Assembly (NCBI GenBank): GCA_003601725.1
Contig: PIYJ01000018.1
Span: forward strand, 1-14,647
Source of the DNA: Candidatus Bathyarchaeota archaeon
Lineage (GTDB): Archaea > Thermoproteota > Bathyarchaeia > Bathyarchaeales > DTEX01
Length of the DNA: 14,647 nt
Direction: 5' to 3'
The notes below the pieces were generated by a model that saw only the letters and a list, made by a program, of their open reading frames with translations, was not told where the DNA came from and did not search any database. The position numbers were made by a program, and so were the translations under genes. Below, in pieces: positions 7,225 through 13,861 of the stretch (the first letter of the stretch is position 1; every line of letters begins with the position of its first letter).

Positions 7225-8301
7225 TTGTCTGAAAGTTCCGAACGAATCACGATGCTTCACGGAGCTGGCGGAACAGTTATGCATGATTTAATCAAGAACT
7301 ACATTGTGAAGCATCTCGGCGGCCTCGGCAGCCTAAATGTTTCTGATGTTCTTCTAGAAGCTCTCGACGACGCTGCTGCTGTGGGCGACATAGTTCTAAA
7401 GAGCGACTCCCACGCCGTTAAGCCCATCTTCTTCCCAGGAGGCGATATAGGCCGCCTCGCAGTCTCAGGCACAGTGAATGATATTGCCGTTTTAGGCGCC
7501 GAGCCCTTCGCTCTCTCATGCGGTCTAATACTTGAGGAAGGTTTTCCTCTAAGCGACCTTGAACGGATACTGCAGAGCATGCGGAAGACATGTATGGAAG
7601 CCGGCGTTGGAATCGTGACCGGTGATACGAAGGTCATTGAGAAAGGCGTCTTAGGCGGATGTGTCATCAATATCTCCGGAGTAGGGAGAAGAACAGATGC
7701 CTTGGAGAGGAATCTTCAAATCGTCAAACGTTACCGAGAAAACTTCAGCTCAAGATGGATGCTTGACTCGAACCTTTCAGACGGAGACAAAATAATCCTC
7801 TCAGGAACAATAGGTGACCATGGATTAGCCGTGCTTTCAGCTCAAGAGGGCCTAAAATTCGGAAGCGAGATCAGATCGGACGTTAAACCCTTGAACCGTC
7901 TTATCCAGCGTTTACTCGGAGAAGCAGGCGGCATCGTCGCCATGAAGGATCCTACGAGAGGAGGATTAGCTGACGCCTTGAACGAGTTCAGCGAGAAATC
8001 CCATGTAGGGATACTCATAAAGGAAGATAAGATTCCCATTCGAGAAGATGTTCGAGCTGCCTGCGAGATGCTTGGTCTCGACCCCTTGGAAGTCGGTAAC
8101 GAAGGGAAAATCATAATAGGAGCTGTAAAGGAGAAGGCTGAGGAAATTCTAGAGATACTGAGATCCACAGAGGAAGGCAGAGACGCAGAGATAATTGGGG
8201 AAGCAACGCGGAGCTTCATGGGGGTTGCGATGGAGACTGTTGTCGGAGGAAAAAGAATAATCGCGAGGCCGATAGGCGATCCTGTTCCCAGAATCTGTTA
8301 G
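7225..8301 (+). CDS. hypE: HypE, hydrogenase cyanide-ligand maturation enzyme
   Basis: HypE dehydrates a carbamoyl group carried on its own C-terminal Cys to a thiocyanate, the source of the CN ligands of the [NiFe] active-site iron. The 358-residue product shows the AIRS/PurM-like ATP-binding core: LHGAGGTVMHDLI (11-23), LDDAAAV (47-53), FPGGDIGRLAVSGTVNDIAVLGA (70-92), VTGDTKVIEKG (131-141), and GIVAMKDPTRGGLADALNE in the second half. It ends in Pro-Arg-Ile-Cys, the diagnostic tail with the carbamoylated Cys358. The start is TTG 7225, fixed by GGGGAGG at 7211-7217 with seven bases of spacing. Residues about 157-184, before LSDGDKIILSGTIGDHG, are roughly 15-20 residues longer than usual. It is divergent from the nuclease gene; hypC, hypD and hypF are not in the window, so HypF/HypC/HypD must be supplied from elsewhere. 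Confidence 0.95.
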   Translation: MSESSERITMLHGAGGTVMHDLIKNYIVKHLGGLGSLNVSDVLLEALDDAAAVGDIVLKSDSHAVKPIFFPGGDIGRLAVSGTVNDIAVLGAEPFALSCGLILEEGFPLSDLERILQSMRKTCMEAGVGIVTGDTKVIEKGVLGGCVINISGVGRRTDALERNLQIVKRYRENFSSRWMLDSNLSDGDKIILSGTIGDHGLAVLSAQEGLKFGSEIRSDVKPLNRLIQRLLGEAGGIVAMKDPTRGGLADALNEFSEKSHVGILIKEDKIPIREDVRAACEMLGLDPLEVGNEGKIIIGAVKEKAEEILEILRSTEEGRDAEIIGEATRSFMGVAMETVVGGKRIIARPIGDPVPRIC

Positions 8302-8302
8302 C

Positions 8303-8585
8303 TTTATTCCCTCTAAGATTTTAGAGGATGCGATTTTTGACATAAGTAACATTAAGATTCTACTCTATCTCCTTGAGAATGAGAGGGCAAGATACTCTGA
8401 GCTTCTAAAGTATGTAATTCCGGTACGGAGCACTTTAGCATTAGCACTAAGAGAACTGAAGGAAGACAATGATAAAACGAAGAGTTGAAGACGCAACTCC
8501 AGTGAAGACATGGTACTCTCTGACGGATCTAGGGAGAGAAGCCGCTGAACATCTGCAAGCCCTAAAAGACCTAATCGGACCTTAA
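8303..8585 (+). pseudogene. Frameshifted winged-helix transcriptional regulator
   Basis: Two overlapping frames together read as one winged-helix DNA-binding domain. The first frame (8303-8488) gives SKILEDAIFDISNIKILLYL, then LENERARYSELLKYVI and RSTLALALRELKEDN, which are helices 1-3 of a MarR/HxlR-like fold. The second (from 8469 to the stop at 8583-8585) gives MIKRRVEDATPVKTWYSLTDLG followed by REAAEHLQALKDLIGP, the wing and last helix. They join around 8468-8472, where an intact gene would read something like EDNG-MIKRR. The first frame has no ATG, GTG or TTG start near its beginning and opens inside the end of hypE. So the gene looks broken at both the N-terminus and the middle. A single base error in the assembly could explain the middle break but not the missing start. 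It follows hypE directly. Confidence 0.65.
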
Positions 8586-8619
8586 ATGTTGATGCTTCAT
8601 CGATTAGATTATTAACGTG

Positions 8620-8650
8620 TTTTTTATGGTTTACAGTTTTTTTAAAAAAA
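8620..8650. terminator. T6 and T7A7 tracts between convergent genes
   Basis: A run of six T at 8620-8625 is followed by the self-complementary block T7A7 at 8637-8650. It lies downstream of the + strand regulator remnant and about 180 bases downstream of the - strand barrel-protein gene. On the + strand the T runs, and on the - strand the complement of the A run, could both stop archaeal RNA polymerase. The rest of the spacer up to 8827 is AT-rich and shows no confident gene. Confidence 0.4.
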
Positions 8651-8827
8651 TAGTTTATACAGGATGAGGTTCTTTTTCTTTACGTTCGGAAAATTTTTCT
8701 TTATAAAGGAAGTGATATCTTCGGAAGGATTTGTATTACTTCCATTCGTCTTCGTGTCTCTTTCTGCACATGCATCTACAAAGTGGGCATCTAATGTAAA
8801 GCCTTTTTTCGCGCAGCCGCTGTTTCT

Positions 8828-9814
8828 TTATTCCTCTTCCCGTTTCTCCGTTAAGACTTGTCTTGCAGCTTCGAAGTCTTCCTCAGCTTCTTTCACGGAG
8901 GCTACTCCCATCATGCATGCGTCAGCCTTCACTTTTCGAAATACGTAGGTTAAAGCCTCCCGGGGTCTTATTCTACCTCCCGCGAAGGGTTTTATAGCTA
9001 TCACTATCTTCCCTCTGCTTCTGGCTTCTCCTGCTGCTCTTTCCGCTTCTCTTTGCGTTGGGAACATCATGACTCCAAGCTTGTTAATAGGCGTCACATA
9101 TCCGTCGAATCGCCGTATTCGACTCTCCTCCAACAGTGGAAAAGTTGCGCCTAAATGATGTGAACCGAGCAGGCATCGATATCCCGCGTCTCGAGTTCTA
9201 TCTATAAGCTCGCCGAGCAGGTCGCTCCGTGCAAGTGCAAGAAAATCCGTTTCTGATCCCGGCTCAATCCATGCGATCCTCCAGTCAGCCAATCTGTTTA
9301 CGCTGTCTTCCCAATTTTTCCAATCAACTTTAAGGTCTTTTTGGAGCTGAGTCGCCACGTAAGGTCTGACGTTTCGGAGATTCTCTCTCCATTGGGGGCG
9401 AAAGTTCAAAATGGGATCATTCAGTACTCTCTGCAGAACTGTGCTTCCAAACTTTTCCGACTCGTAGACGAGATGCGTCTTCCATCTTTTATAATCGTTG
9501 ACCTTTGCCCCTCTGATCTGTAAGGGTATGCTGATGCAAGCTATCAGCGAGATCTCCGTTTCCTCTTCTTCCTCAATTTCCCTTACTGCCTCGAGATGAA
9601 GCATGGAAAGCTCGTTGAATCGATGCGATGAAGATGCAAAAAATCTCACTCCATAATTCAAGGCGACCTTCATAACTCTCTTCATTTCAAACTTATCAGA
9701 GAATCTTTCCCTGTATTCTCTATCTTTTTCTCTGCCTTGATAGCTTATGCCGAGGAAAGGAAGATTACCTAAGACTATTCTCTGCTTTTTCAGCTTAAAC
9801 GCCAATCTATACAT
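8828..9814 (-). CDS. Aldo/keto reductase-like TIM-barrel protein, probably without AKR catalysis
   Basis: The 328-residue product resembles archaeal aldo/keto-reductase-like proteins: LGNLPFLGISYQG near the N-terminus, GVRFFASSSH at residues 55-64, IAIKPFAGGRIRPREAL at about 272-288, and MGVASVKEAEEDFEAA near the end, the counterpart of the cofactor-end segment of AKRs. In true AKRs the second segment reads like GVNFFDTA..YG and supplies catalytic Asp and Tyr; here the Asp is Ala and no Tyr follows, so classical reductase chemistry is doubtful. I chose ATG 9814 because GGTGAG at 9821-9826 precedes it by six bases; ATG 9841 is in frame but lies in front of that site, and an AT-rich TATA candidate (about 9853-9859) would start transcription near 9831. 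It may share a transcript with the URO-D-family gene 127 bases upstream, though it seems to have its own promoter. True function is unknown. Confidence 0.65.
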   Translation of the reverse strand: MYRLAFKLKKQRIVLGNLPFLGISYQGREKDREYRERFSDKFEMKRVMKVALNYGVRFFASSSHRFNELSMLHLEAVREIEEEEETEISLIACISIPLQIRGAKVNDYKRWKTHLVYESEKFGSTVLQRVLNDPILNFRPQWRENLRNVRPYVATQLQKDLKVDWKNWEDSVNRLADWRIAWIEPGSETDFLALARSDLLGELIDRTRDAGYRCLLGSHHLGATFPLLEESRIRRFDGYVTPINKLGVMMFPTQREAERAAGEARSRGKIVIAIKPFAGGRIRPREALTYVFRKVKADACMMGVASVKEAEEDFEAARQVLTEKREEE

Positions 9815-9941
9815 ACAGATCTCACCTTCCCCTTTTAACATGGGAAAGGCATCAAATAAGATTCTTCAACAATAATCTCATAACTTAGATCTACATTTCC
9901 CTAATAGTTACGTTTTGTTTTCAGCATCATTTTAAAATCAA

Positions 9942-10925
9942 TCATCGAAGCATACAGTATCTCCCATACTTCTTGCCGACTTTTGAAAGCGTTAAACTAT
10001 TAATCGGCGGGATGCCTCTATATATGCAGTTGCTGGTTGTCAAGAAGTATCCGCCTCCAGCCGCCGCGTCTCTTATGCATCTTCTTGCTTCTTCTGCCAC
10101 CTGCTTTGGGCTTCCGTAAACCATCGTGGAAGCCGCGTCAACATTTCCACATAATGCAACCTTGTCGCCGTATCTCTCTTTAACTTCAGAGAGTCTCATT
10201 CCGGCGCTTGGATCTATGCTGTGAAGAGCATCTATCCCGGTTGCTATTAAATCATCTATTATGGGCCAGATGTATCCATCCGTATGTTTAATGAAGAACA
10301 TGCCTTTCCTATGAGCAGCATCAACAAGCATCTTCAGAAATGGAAAGATCAGCTCGCTATAAACCCATAAAGGATAGAACGGGCCTTCTTTAAGGCAGTA
10401 ATCAGTACAGTCGAAGATGAGCTCTGCACCTGCATCTGCCTGCATCTTGATATTCTCAATCTCGTCTTTAATTCTGCTCTCCAATTTCTTCTTAAAATCT
10501 TCAGGCTTCCTATAGATCCGGTATACAATCTCAGTCATGGTCTTCCCGTCTGGAATGCCAATCGTCCCACCAGCGGAGCCTGCGATCAAATGGTCAGGCG
10601 CAAGCCTACGGAGAATCCTCAATGATTCAATAGGATCGGGAACGAATCCCACTCTGATAATGTCATAACCCATCTTCTTACAGGTCTCAACGAGGACTCT
10701 GCTGTTATGCTCCGTAACGTTCAAGGCCTTTCCCCGCTTGACCATCTCTTTATCCACCTTCAAAAAATCCCTAAAGACCGTCATCGCCCAACCTGTTTGA
10801 TCTTCACTCAGAACATAGGGCTCCCCGATTATCTCTTCCGGATACTGAAATTCAAGCTCAAACATAGGCACGCGGTCAGGCTCTTCAAGATCTAAAGCTC
10901 GAACCGCCCTTTCCCGAGGCTTCAT
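9942..10925 (-). CDS. URO-D superfamily protein (uroporphyrinogen decarboxylase-like or methyltransferase-like)
   Basis: This 327-residue protein has the URO-D barrel pattern: MKPRERAVRALDLEEPDRVP at the N-terminus (the usual opening of this superfamily), DIIRVGF, EIENIKMQADAGAELIFDCTD in the middle, FIKHTDGYIWPIIDDLIATG (212-230), ERYGDKVALCGNVDA (250-264) and TTSNCI around Cys300. Corrinoid methyltransferases MtaA/MtbA bind zinc with H-x-C and a late Cys; here the site reads His214-Thr-Asp216, with Cys300 kept. True HemE enzymes have a different N-terminal arginine-rich substrate region. It is therefore a divergent member, perhaps a methyl- or corrinoid-related enzyme, and not a haem-pathway gene. 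GGGGTG at 10933-10938 sits seven bases before ATG 10925. It is divergent from the EamA transporter gene. Confidence 0.75.
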   Translation of the reverse strand: MKPRERAVRALDLEEPDRVPMFELEFQYPEEIIGEPYVLSEDQTGWAMTVFRDFLKVDKEMVKRGKALNVTEHNSRVLVETCKKMGYDIIRVGFVPDPIESLRILRRLAPDHLIAGSAGGTIGIPDGKTMTEIVYRIYRKPEDFKKKLESRIKDEIENIKMQADAGAELIFDCTDYCLKEGPFYPLWVYSELIFPFLKMLVDAAHRKGMFFIKHTDGYIWPIIDDLIATGIDALHSIDPSAGMRLSEVKERYGDKVALCGNVDAASTMVYGSPKQVAEEARRCIRDAAAGGGYFLTTSNCIYRGIPPINSLTLSKVGKKYGRYCMLR

Positions 10926-10963
10926 ATATAAACACCCCTAAATCTAAAAATCGCCTCTCCACA

Positions 10964-10970
10964 CATATAA
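10964..10970 (-). promoter_or_regulatory. TATA box of the URO-D-family gene
   Basis: On the - strand this reads TTATATG, 39-45 bases before the start codon, giving a predicted transcription start near 10941 and a ~16-base leader with the GGGGTG ribosome site. Confidence 0.45.
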
Positions 10971-11046
10971 TATATTCTTCATGAATAACGAAAGTGAACC
11001 GATGCTTTCCAACTTTCAACCAAATCTGTTTTTATTTGCTGCAAGA

Positions 11047-11054
11047 TTTATTAA
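11047..11054 (+). promoter_or_regulatory. Possible TATA box of the EamA transporter gene
   Basis: TTTATTAA lies about 60 bases before ATG 11111 and predicts transcription start near 11076. The perfect 11-base inverted repeat CTCACAGTGAG at 11076-11086 coincides with that point and could be an operator, although one so short may be chance. Confidence 0.35.
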
Positions 11055-11110
11055 GGCAGATACTAAAATTGTGTCCTCACAGTGAGCCTTTCTAACGCGG
11101 CGTTGAGACG

Positions 11111-11962
11111 ATGCTTGGCGAAACCCTTGCAGTCCTCACAGCTATCCTGTGGGCAGTTTCAACAGTCCTTTCAGCGAAGGCCCTCAAAAAAGTAGATCCC
11201 ATACGGTCAAATGCTATTAAAACCCTCTCTTCAGCCATAACCATGGTTCCCATAGCCCTGTTAACCGGAGACCTAACCAATCCCTCTAATATAGATCTTA
11301 ATGCGTTGTTTCTGGTTGTTTCGGCAGCTATGATAGGGTTCGGGATCGGGGATACTCTTCTCTTTAAAAGTATCATTCTAATGGGAGTCTCCAGAGCCTA
11401 CACGATCGTCTATGTTTCCCCCCTCTTCACAGTGATCATAGCAGTCATATTCCTCAAGGAACCTTTTCTTCTGAGATATTTGATCGGAACAATTCTCGTT
11501 GTGCTAAGCCTGATTATAGTCTCATTAGAAAAGGATAAAAATCAGAGGGGGATAAGCCTGAAAGGAGCCGTGATGGCTCTTATTTCTGCGCTATGCTGGG
11601 CCATAGGAACGATACTTGTTGCTTTAGGATTAAAGGGCATCAGCGTCTTCTTGGCAAACACGATACGCTTCTCAGTTTTGGCCCTCTTTCTCTTCCTCGT
11701 CTCAAAACCAAGAAAGAAATGGGAAATCGCTGGGAAAGACTTGGCGGTTCTTTCAGCTTCCGGCATCATAGGCATGGTTCTCGGAGGGATAACATTTCTA
11801 ATCAGCCTACAGCTAATAGGAGCATCAAGAGCAACCCCGCTGAGCTCCTCTTCACCGATATGGGCCTCTATAATATCGAGCATATTTTTGAAGGAGAGGG
11901 TCACAATTCGATTGCTTATCTCATCGATCATCGTTACCGTCGGAATATACTTCCTCATCTAA
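11111..11962 (+). CDS. EamA/DMT-superfamily transporter, 10 membrane segments
   Basis: This 283-residue integral membrane protein has the drug/metabolite transporter layout: two homologous EamA halves (about residues 1-137 and 147-283) of five hydrophobic segments each, joined by a short charged loop (EKDKNQRG). Typical pieces are LTAILWAVSTVLSAKALKK at the start of the first half, RAYTIVYVSPLFTVIIAVIF and FLKEPFLLRY at the end of it, and the parallel ISALCWAIGTILVALGLK, RATPLSSSSPIWASIISSIF and FLKERVTIR in the second. Such carriers move small metabolites, often amino acids, bases or sugars, by exchange or proton coupling; the substrate cannot be read from the sequence. No strong Shine-Dalgarno precedes ATG 11111. 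The next gene on the strand is a dipeptidase-family hydrolase with its own promoter, so a link to peptide or amino-acid use is possible only by proximity. Confidence 0.88.
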   Translation: MLGETLAVLTAILWAVSTVLSAKALKKVDPIRSNAIKTLSSAITMVPIALLTGDLTNPSNIDLNALFLVVSAAMIGFGIGDTLLFKSIILMGVSRAYTIVYVSPLFTVIIAVIFLKEPFLLRYLIGTILVVLSLIIVSLEKDKNQRGISLKGAVMALISALCWAIGTILVALGLKGISVFLANTIRFSVLALFLFLVSKPRKKWEIAGKDLAVLSASGIIGMVLGGITFLISLQLIGASRATPLSSSSPIWASIISSIFLKERVTIRLLISSIIVTVGIYFLI

Positions 11963-12032
11963 TCGTCCAGTGGTTACAGCCAAACAGATTAAATATTAAT
12001 CGTCAACGCAACTGCTCTTTTCTCATACCAAA

Positions 12033-12040
12033 TTAATATA
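12033..12040 (+). promoter_or_regulatory. TATA box of the M19 hydrolase gene
   Basis: TTAATATA lies 48-55 bases before ATG 12088 and predicts a transcription start near 12063. It indicates that the hydrolase is transcribed separately from the transporter, which ends 70 bases upstream of the box. Confidence 0.45.
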
Positions 12041-12087
12041 TGAAAATCAGCACACCTTAGATTGAAATCCATCTGGAAGTGCATGAC

Positions 12088-13146
12088 ATGTTATTGATAG
12101 ATGGACATCTCGATCTAGCCATGAACGCGCTGATCTGGAACAGAGACCTCACCCAAAGCGTATACGAGATCAGACGGCAAGAAACAAGCATGACACAGAA
12201 AGGAAGAGCAATGGGCACCGTCGCCTTCCCAGAGATGCGGAAAGGCGAAGTAGGAGTATGCCTCGCCACAGTAATCGCTCGAATAGCAAGAAACGGCAAT
12301 CCTCTTCTAGGATACAACAGCCCCGAGATCGCATACGCCATGGCTCAGGGACAGCTAGCCTACTACAGAATCCTCGAAGCGCAAGGAAAGATCAGAATAA
12401 TCAAAGACTGGGAAACCCTGAATGCGCATGTCGAAGAATGGCTTAACGATTCCCACCGGAATGCTCCCCTCGGATTCATCCTTTCAATGGAGGGCGCCGA
12501 CCCGATTATTAATCCTAAACAGGTTAAGTCTTGGTGGAAGGACGGGCTTCGAGTAGTCAGCCTTTCACATTATGGAGTAAGCACCTATGCTCACGGCACC
12601 GGAACAAAGGGAGGCCTCACACCTCTCGGCCGTGAACTGCTGGAGGAGATGCATTCCATCGGCATGATCCTAGATGTCACCCACCTATCTGAGGAAAGCT
12701 TCTGGGAAGCTCTAGACGCATTCCCAGGTCCCGTCATCGCAAGTCACAACAACTGTCGAGCATTAGTTCCGGGTGATCGGCAATTCTCAGATGAACAGAT
12801 CCAAGCGTTGATCAAACGAGACGCGGTGATAGGCGTAGCTCTAGATGCGTGGATGCTCTATCCCGGATGGGTTAAGGGTAAGACGCCGAACACAGTCGTC
12901 GACATGCAATCAGTAGCGGATCAAATAGACCATATATGCCGATTAGCCGGGAACCGTCGCCACGCAGCTATCGGAAGCGACCTAGACGGCGGGTTCGGCA
13001 AAGAACAATGCCCACATGACTTGGACACCATCGCTGACCTACAGAAGATCCCGATTCTCTTAGAAAAGATGGGATACCCAGAGGGAGATATAAAGCTAAT
13101 AATGCATGGAAACTGGCTGCGACTCTTCCGCACCGCGTGGTCTTAG
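12088..13146 (+). CDS. Membrane dipeptidase-family (peptidase M19) zinc hydrolase
   Basis: This 352-residue enzyme belongs to the M19 renal-dipeptidase family of amidohydrolases, which split dipeptides or related amides using two zinc ions. All metal ligands are visible: His7 and Asp9 in DGHLDL, the bridging Glu135 in SMEGAD, His199 in LDVTHLSE and His220 in VIASHNNCRAL. The two His are 21 residues apart, as in human renal dipeptidase (198 and 219). IGSDLDGGFG near the C-terminus holds the conserved substrate-binding Asp. There is no signal peptide, so it is cytoplasmic. GGAAG at 12075-12079 sits eight bases before ATG 12088; an in-frame GTG at 12079 would overlap that site and is less likely. 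It follows the EamA transporter on the same strand. Substrate (D,L-dipeptide, cyclic amide or other) is undetermined. Confidence 0.9.
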   Translation: MLLIDGHLDLAMNALIWNRDLTQSVYEIRRQETSMTQKGRAMGTVAFPEMRKGEVGVCLATVIARIARNGNPLLGYNSPEIAYAMAQGQLAYYRILEAQGKIRIIKDWETLNAHVEEWLNDSHRNAPLGFILSMEGADPIINPKQVKSWWKDGLRVVSLSHYGVSTYAHGTGTKGGLTPLGRELLEEMHSIGMILDVTHLSEESFWEALDAFPGPVIASHNNCRALVPGDRQFSDEQIQALIKRDAVIGVALDAWMLYPGWVKGKTPNTVVDMQSVADQIDHICRLAGNRRHAAIGSDLDGGFGKEQCPHDLDTIADLQKIPILLEKMGYPEGDIKLIMHGNWLRLFRTAWS

Positions 13147-13202
13147 CCTCAAACAGATGAATCCCGCTAAAAATCATTGATGCTTTTCCATATCGTTTTA
13201 TT

Positions 13203-13231
13203 TGGCGGGCCCGGCGGGAATTGAGCCCTGC
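13203..13231 (-). other. tRNA 3'-end fragment, possible integration (att) site remnant
   Basis: Read on the - strand, this gives GCAGGG, a CTCAATT loop, CCCGC, the acceptor strand CGGGCCC, discriminator G and CCA. That is the T arm and 3' acceptor strand of a tRNA, with one extra A in the 5' T-stem strand and C in place of the first loop T. A matching 5' acceptor strand GGGCCCG is absent in the next ~100 bases, so this is a fragment and not a tRNA gene. The acceptor sequence is of the type common in archaeal tRNA-Lys, but that identity is tentative. Integrases often leave such a 3'-end copy at the far side of an integrated element; the orientation would put the element to the right, towards the HEPN-like gene. 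Confidence 0.55.
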
Positions 13232-13293
13232 GGGGCGAATTTGCTCCTTGTTGCTTCGCAAACCCCCATTTTTTCTGTTTAAGATGCGTGGTA

Positions 13294-13464
13294 GTGTTGG
13301 TCTTGATTGAAGCTGCATCTACACATTCAAAAGCATCTGGATCTTTCTGCCGGACGAAGAGAATAAAGAAGGCAGATCCGAACGTGAGATATATCAAAAA
13401 AATTGAGAGCAAACAAGTGAAGATACTCTGCAACGCTTTGAAAATAGAGAAAAAAGGGAGCTAA
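13294..13464 (+). CDS. Doubtful 56-residue ORF
   Basis: From GTG 13294 the frame gives a small basic product ending KKADPNVRYIKKIESKQVK and ILCNALKIEKKGS. The second half has a natural-looking mix of charged and hydrophobic residues, but there is no Shine-Dalgarno and the frame stays open upstream into the tRNA-like fragment. It could be the tail of a decayed gene. No family is recognised. Confidence 0.2.
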   Translation: MLVLIEAASTHSKASGSFCRTKRIKKADPNVRYIKKIESKQVKILCNALKIEKKGS

Positions 13465-13470
13465 AACAAT

Positions 13471-13536
13471 AGTTCACATTCACCTCTAGAGGAGTAGGTC
13501 CCAGCGGCCGCACCACTCCAGAAGCGAATGCGAACT
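13471..13536 (-). ncRNA. Long imperfect hairpin, better paired as - strand RNA
   Basis: The outer arms 13471-13487 and 13520-13536 pair over 17 positions. On the + strand three of these are A-C or C-A mismatches; as - strand RNA all three become G-U wobbles, so the arm is fully paired. Inward there is a 3-base bulge (13488-13490), then 13491-13495 with 13515-13519, a single-base bulge, 13497-13499 with 13512-13514, and a 12-base loop (13500-13511) that contains the palindrome GCGGCCGC. The stem totals about 25 pairs. It could be a structured RNA, a processed hairpin, or the remains of a small inverted-repeat element. No promoter is obvious on either side. Confidence 0.4.
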
Positions 13537-13678
13537 TTTCCCCGCGAAACCTCTACATTCTCCTTCTTTTTTGTCATTCTGTATCGCATTTTGATATGTA
13601 AGAACTGGAAAAATGAAATTCATCTCTAGAACACTCACATCAAGTTGACTTCTTGAAAGAAAGGTAAAGTCAAATGGG

Positions 13679-13831
13679 ATGATCTTTCCCGGGCTACCAC
13701 AGGATATGCATGAGTTTATACAAACCTCTATTTTTGGAGAGAAAGGTGAAAATAAGGAAGAAGGTTCATACAGACAATCTGATGTGAATGCAGCTGACAT
13801 GTTTTTCTCAAGTTTCTTAGGAGAGAAATAG
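13679..13831 (+). CDS. Possible 50-residue small protein or gene remnant
   Basis: From ATG 13679 the frame reads MIFPGLPQDMHEFIQTSIFG, continues through a Glu/Lys/Gly-rich stretch and ends SDVNAADMFFSSFLGEK. The composition looks natural and AAAGG at 13659-13663 is a weak ribosome site, though far away. The same frame extends back to ATG 13613 if a TGA at 13646-13648 is read through. No domain or relative is recognised; the antisense frame (104 codons) looks less protein-like. Confidence 0.25.
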   Translation: MIFPGLPQDMHEFIQTSIFGEKGENKEEGSYRQSDVNAADMFFSSFLGEK

Positions 13832-13861
13832 AAGGAGCTGTAATGTGATTTTTTGAAGAGG

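Noticed and set aside
8664..8948. A 94-codon + strand frame rich in Phe
   Set aside because: It overlaps the 3' end of the barrel-protein gene in antisense, has biased composition and no ribosome site.
9942..10925. HemE (haem biosynthesis) assignment
   Set aside because: The URO-D fold is present, but the N-terminal substrate-binding pattern and the gene context do not match HemE.
13203..13290. A complete tRNA gene on the - strand
   Set aside because: The T arm and acceptor 3' strand are clear, but no GGGCCCG 5' acceptor strand, D arm or anticodon arm can be built in the next ~100 bases.
13486..13800. A 104-codon - strand frame
   Set aside because: Its end runs through the hairpin, it is Ser/Cys/Phe-rich and has no domain or ribosome site that I can see.
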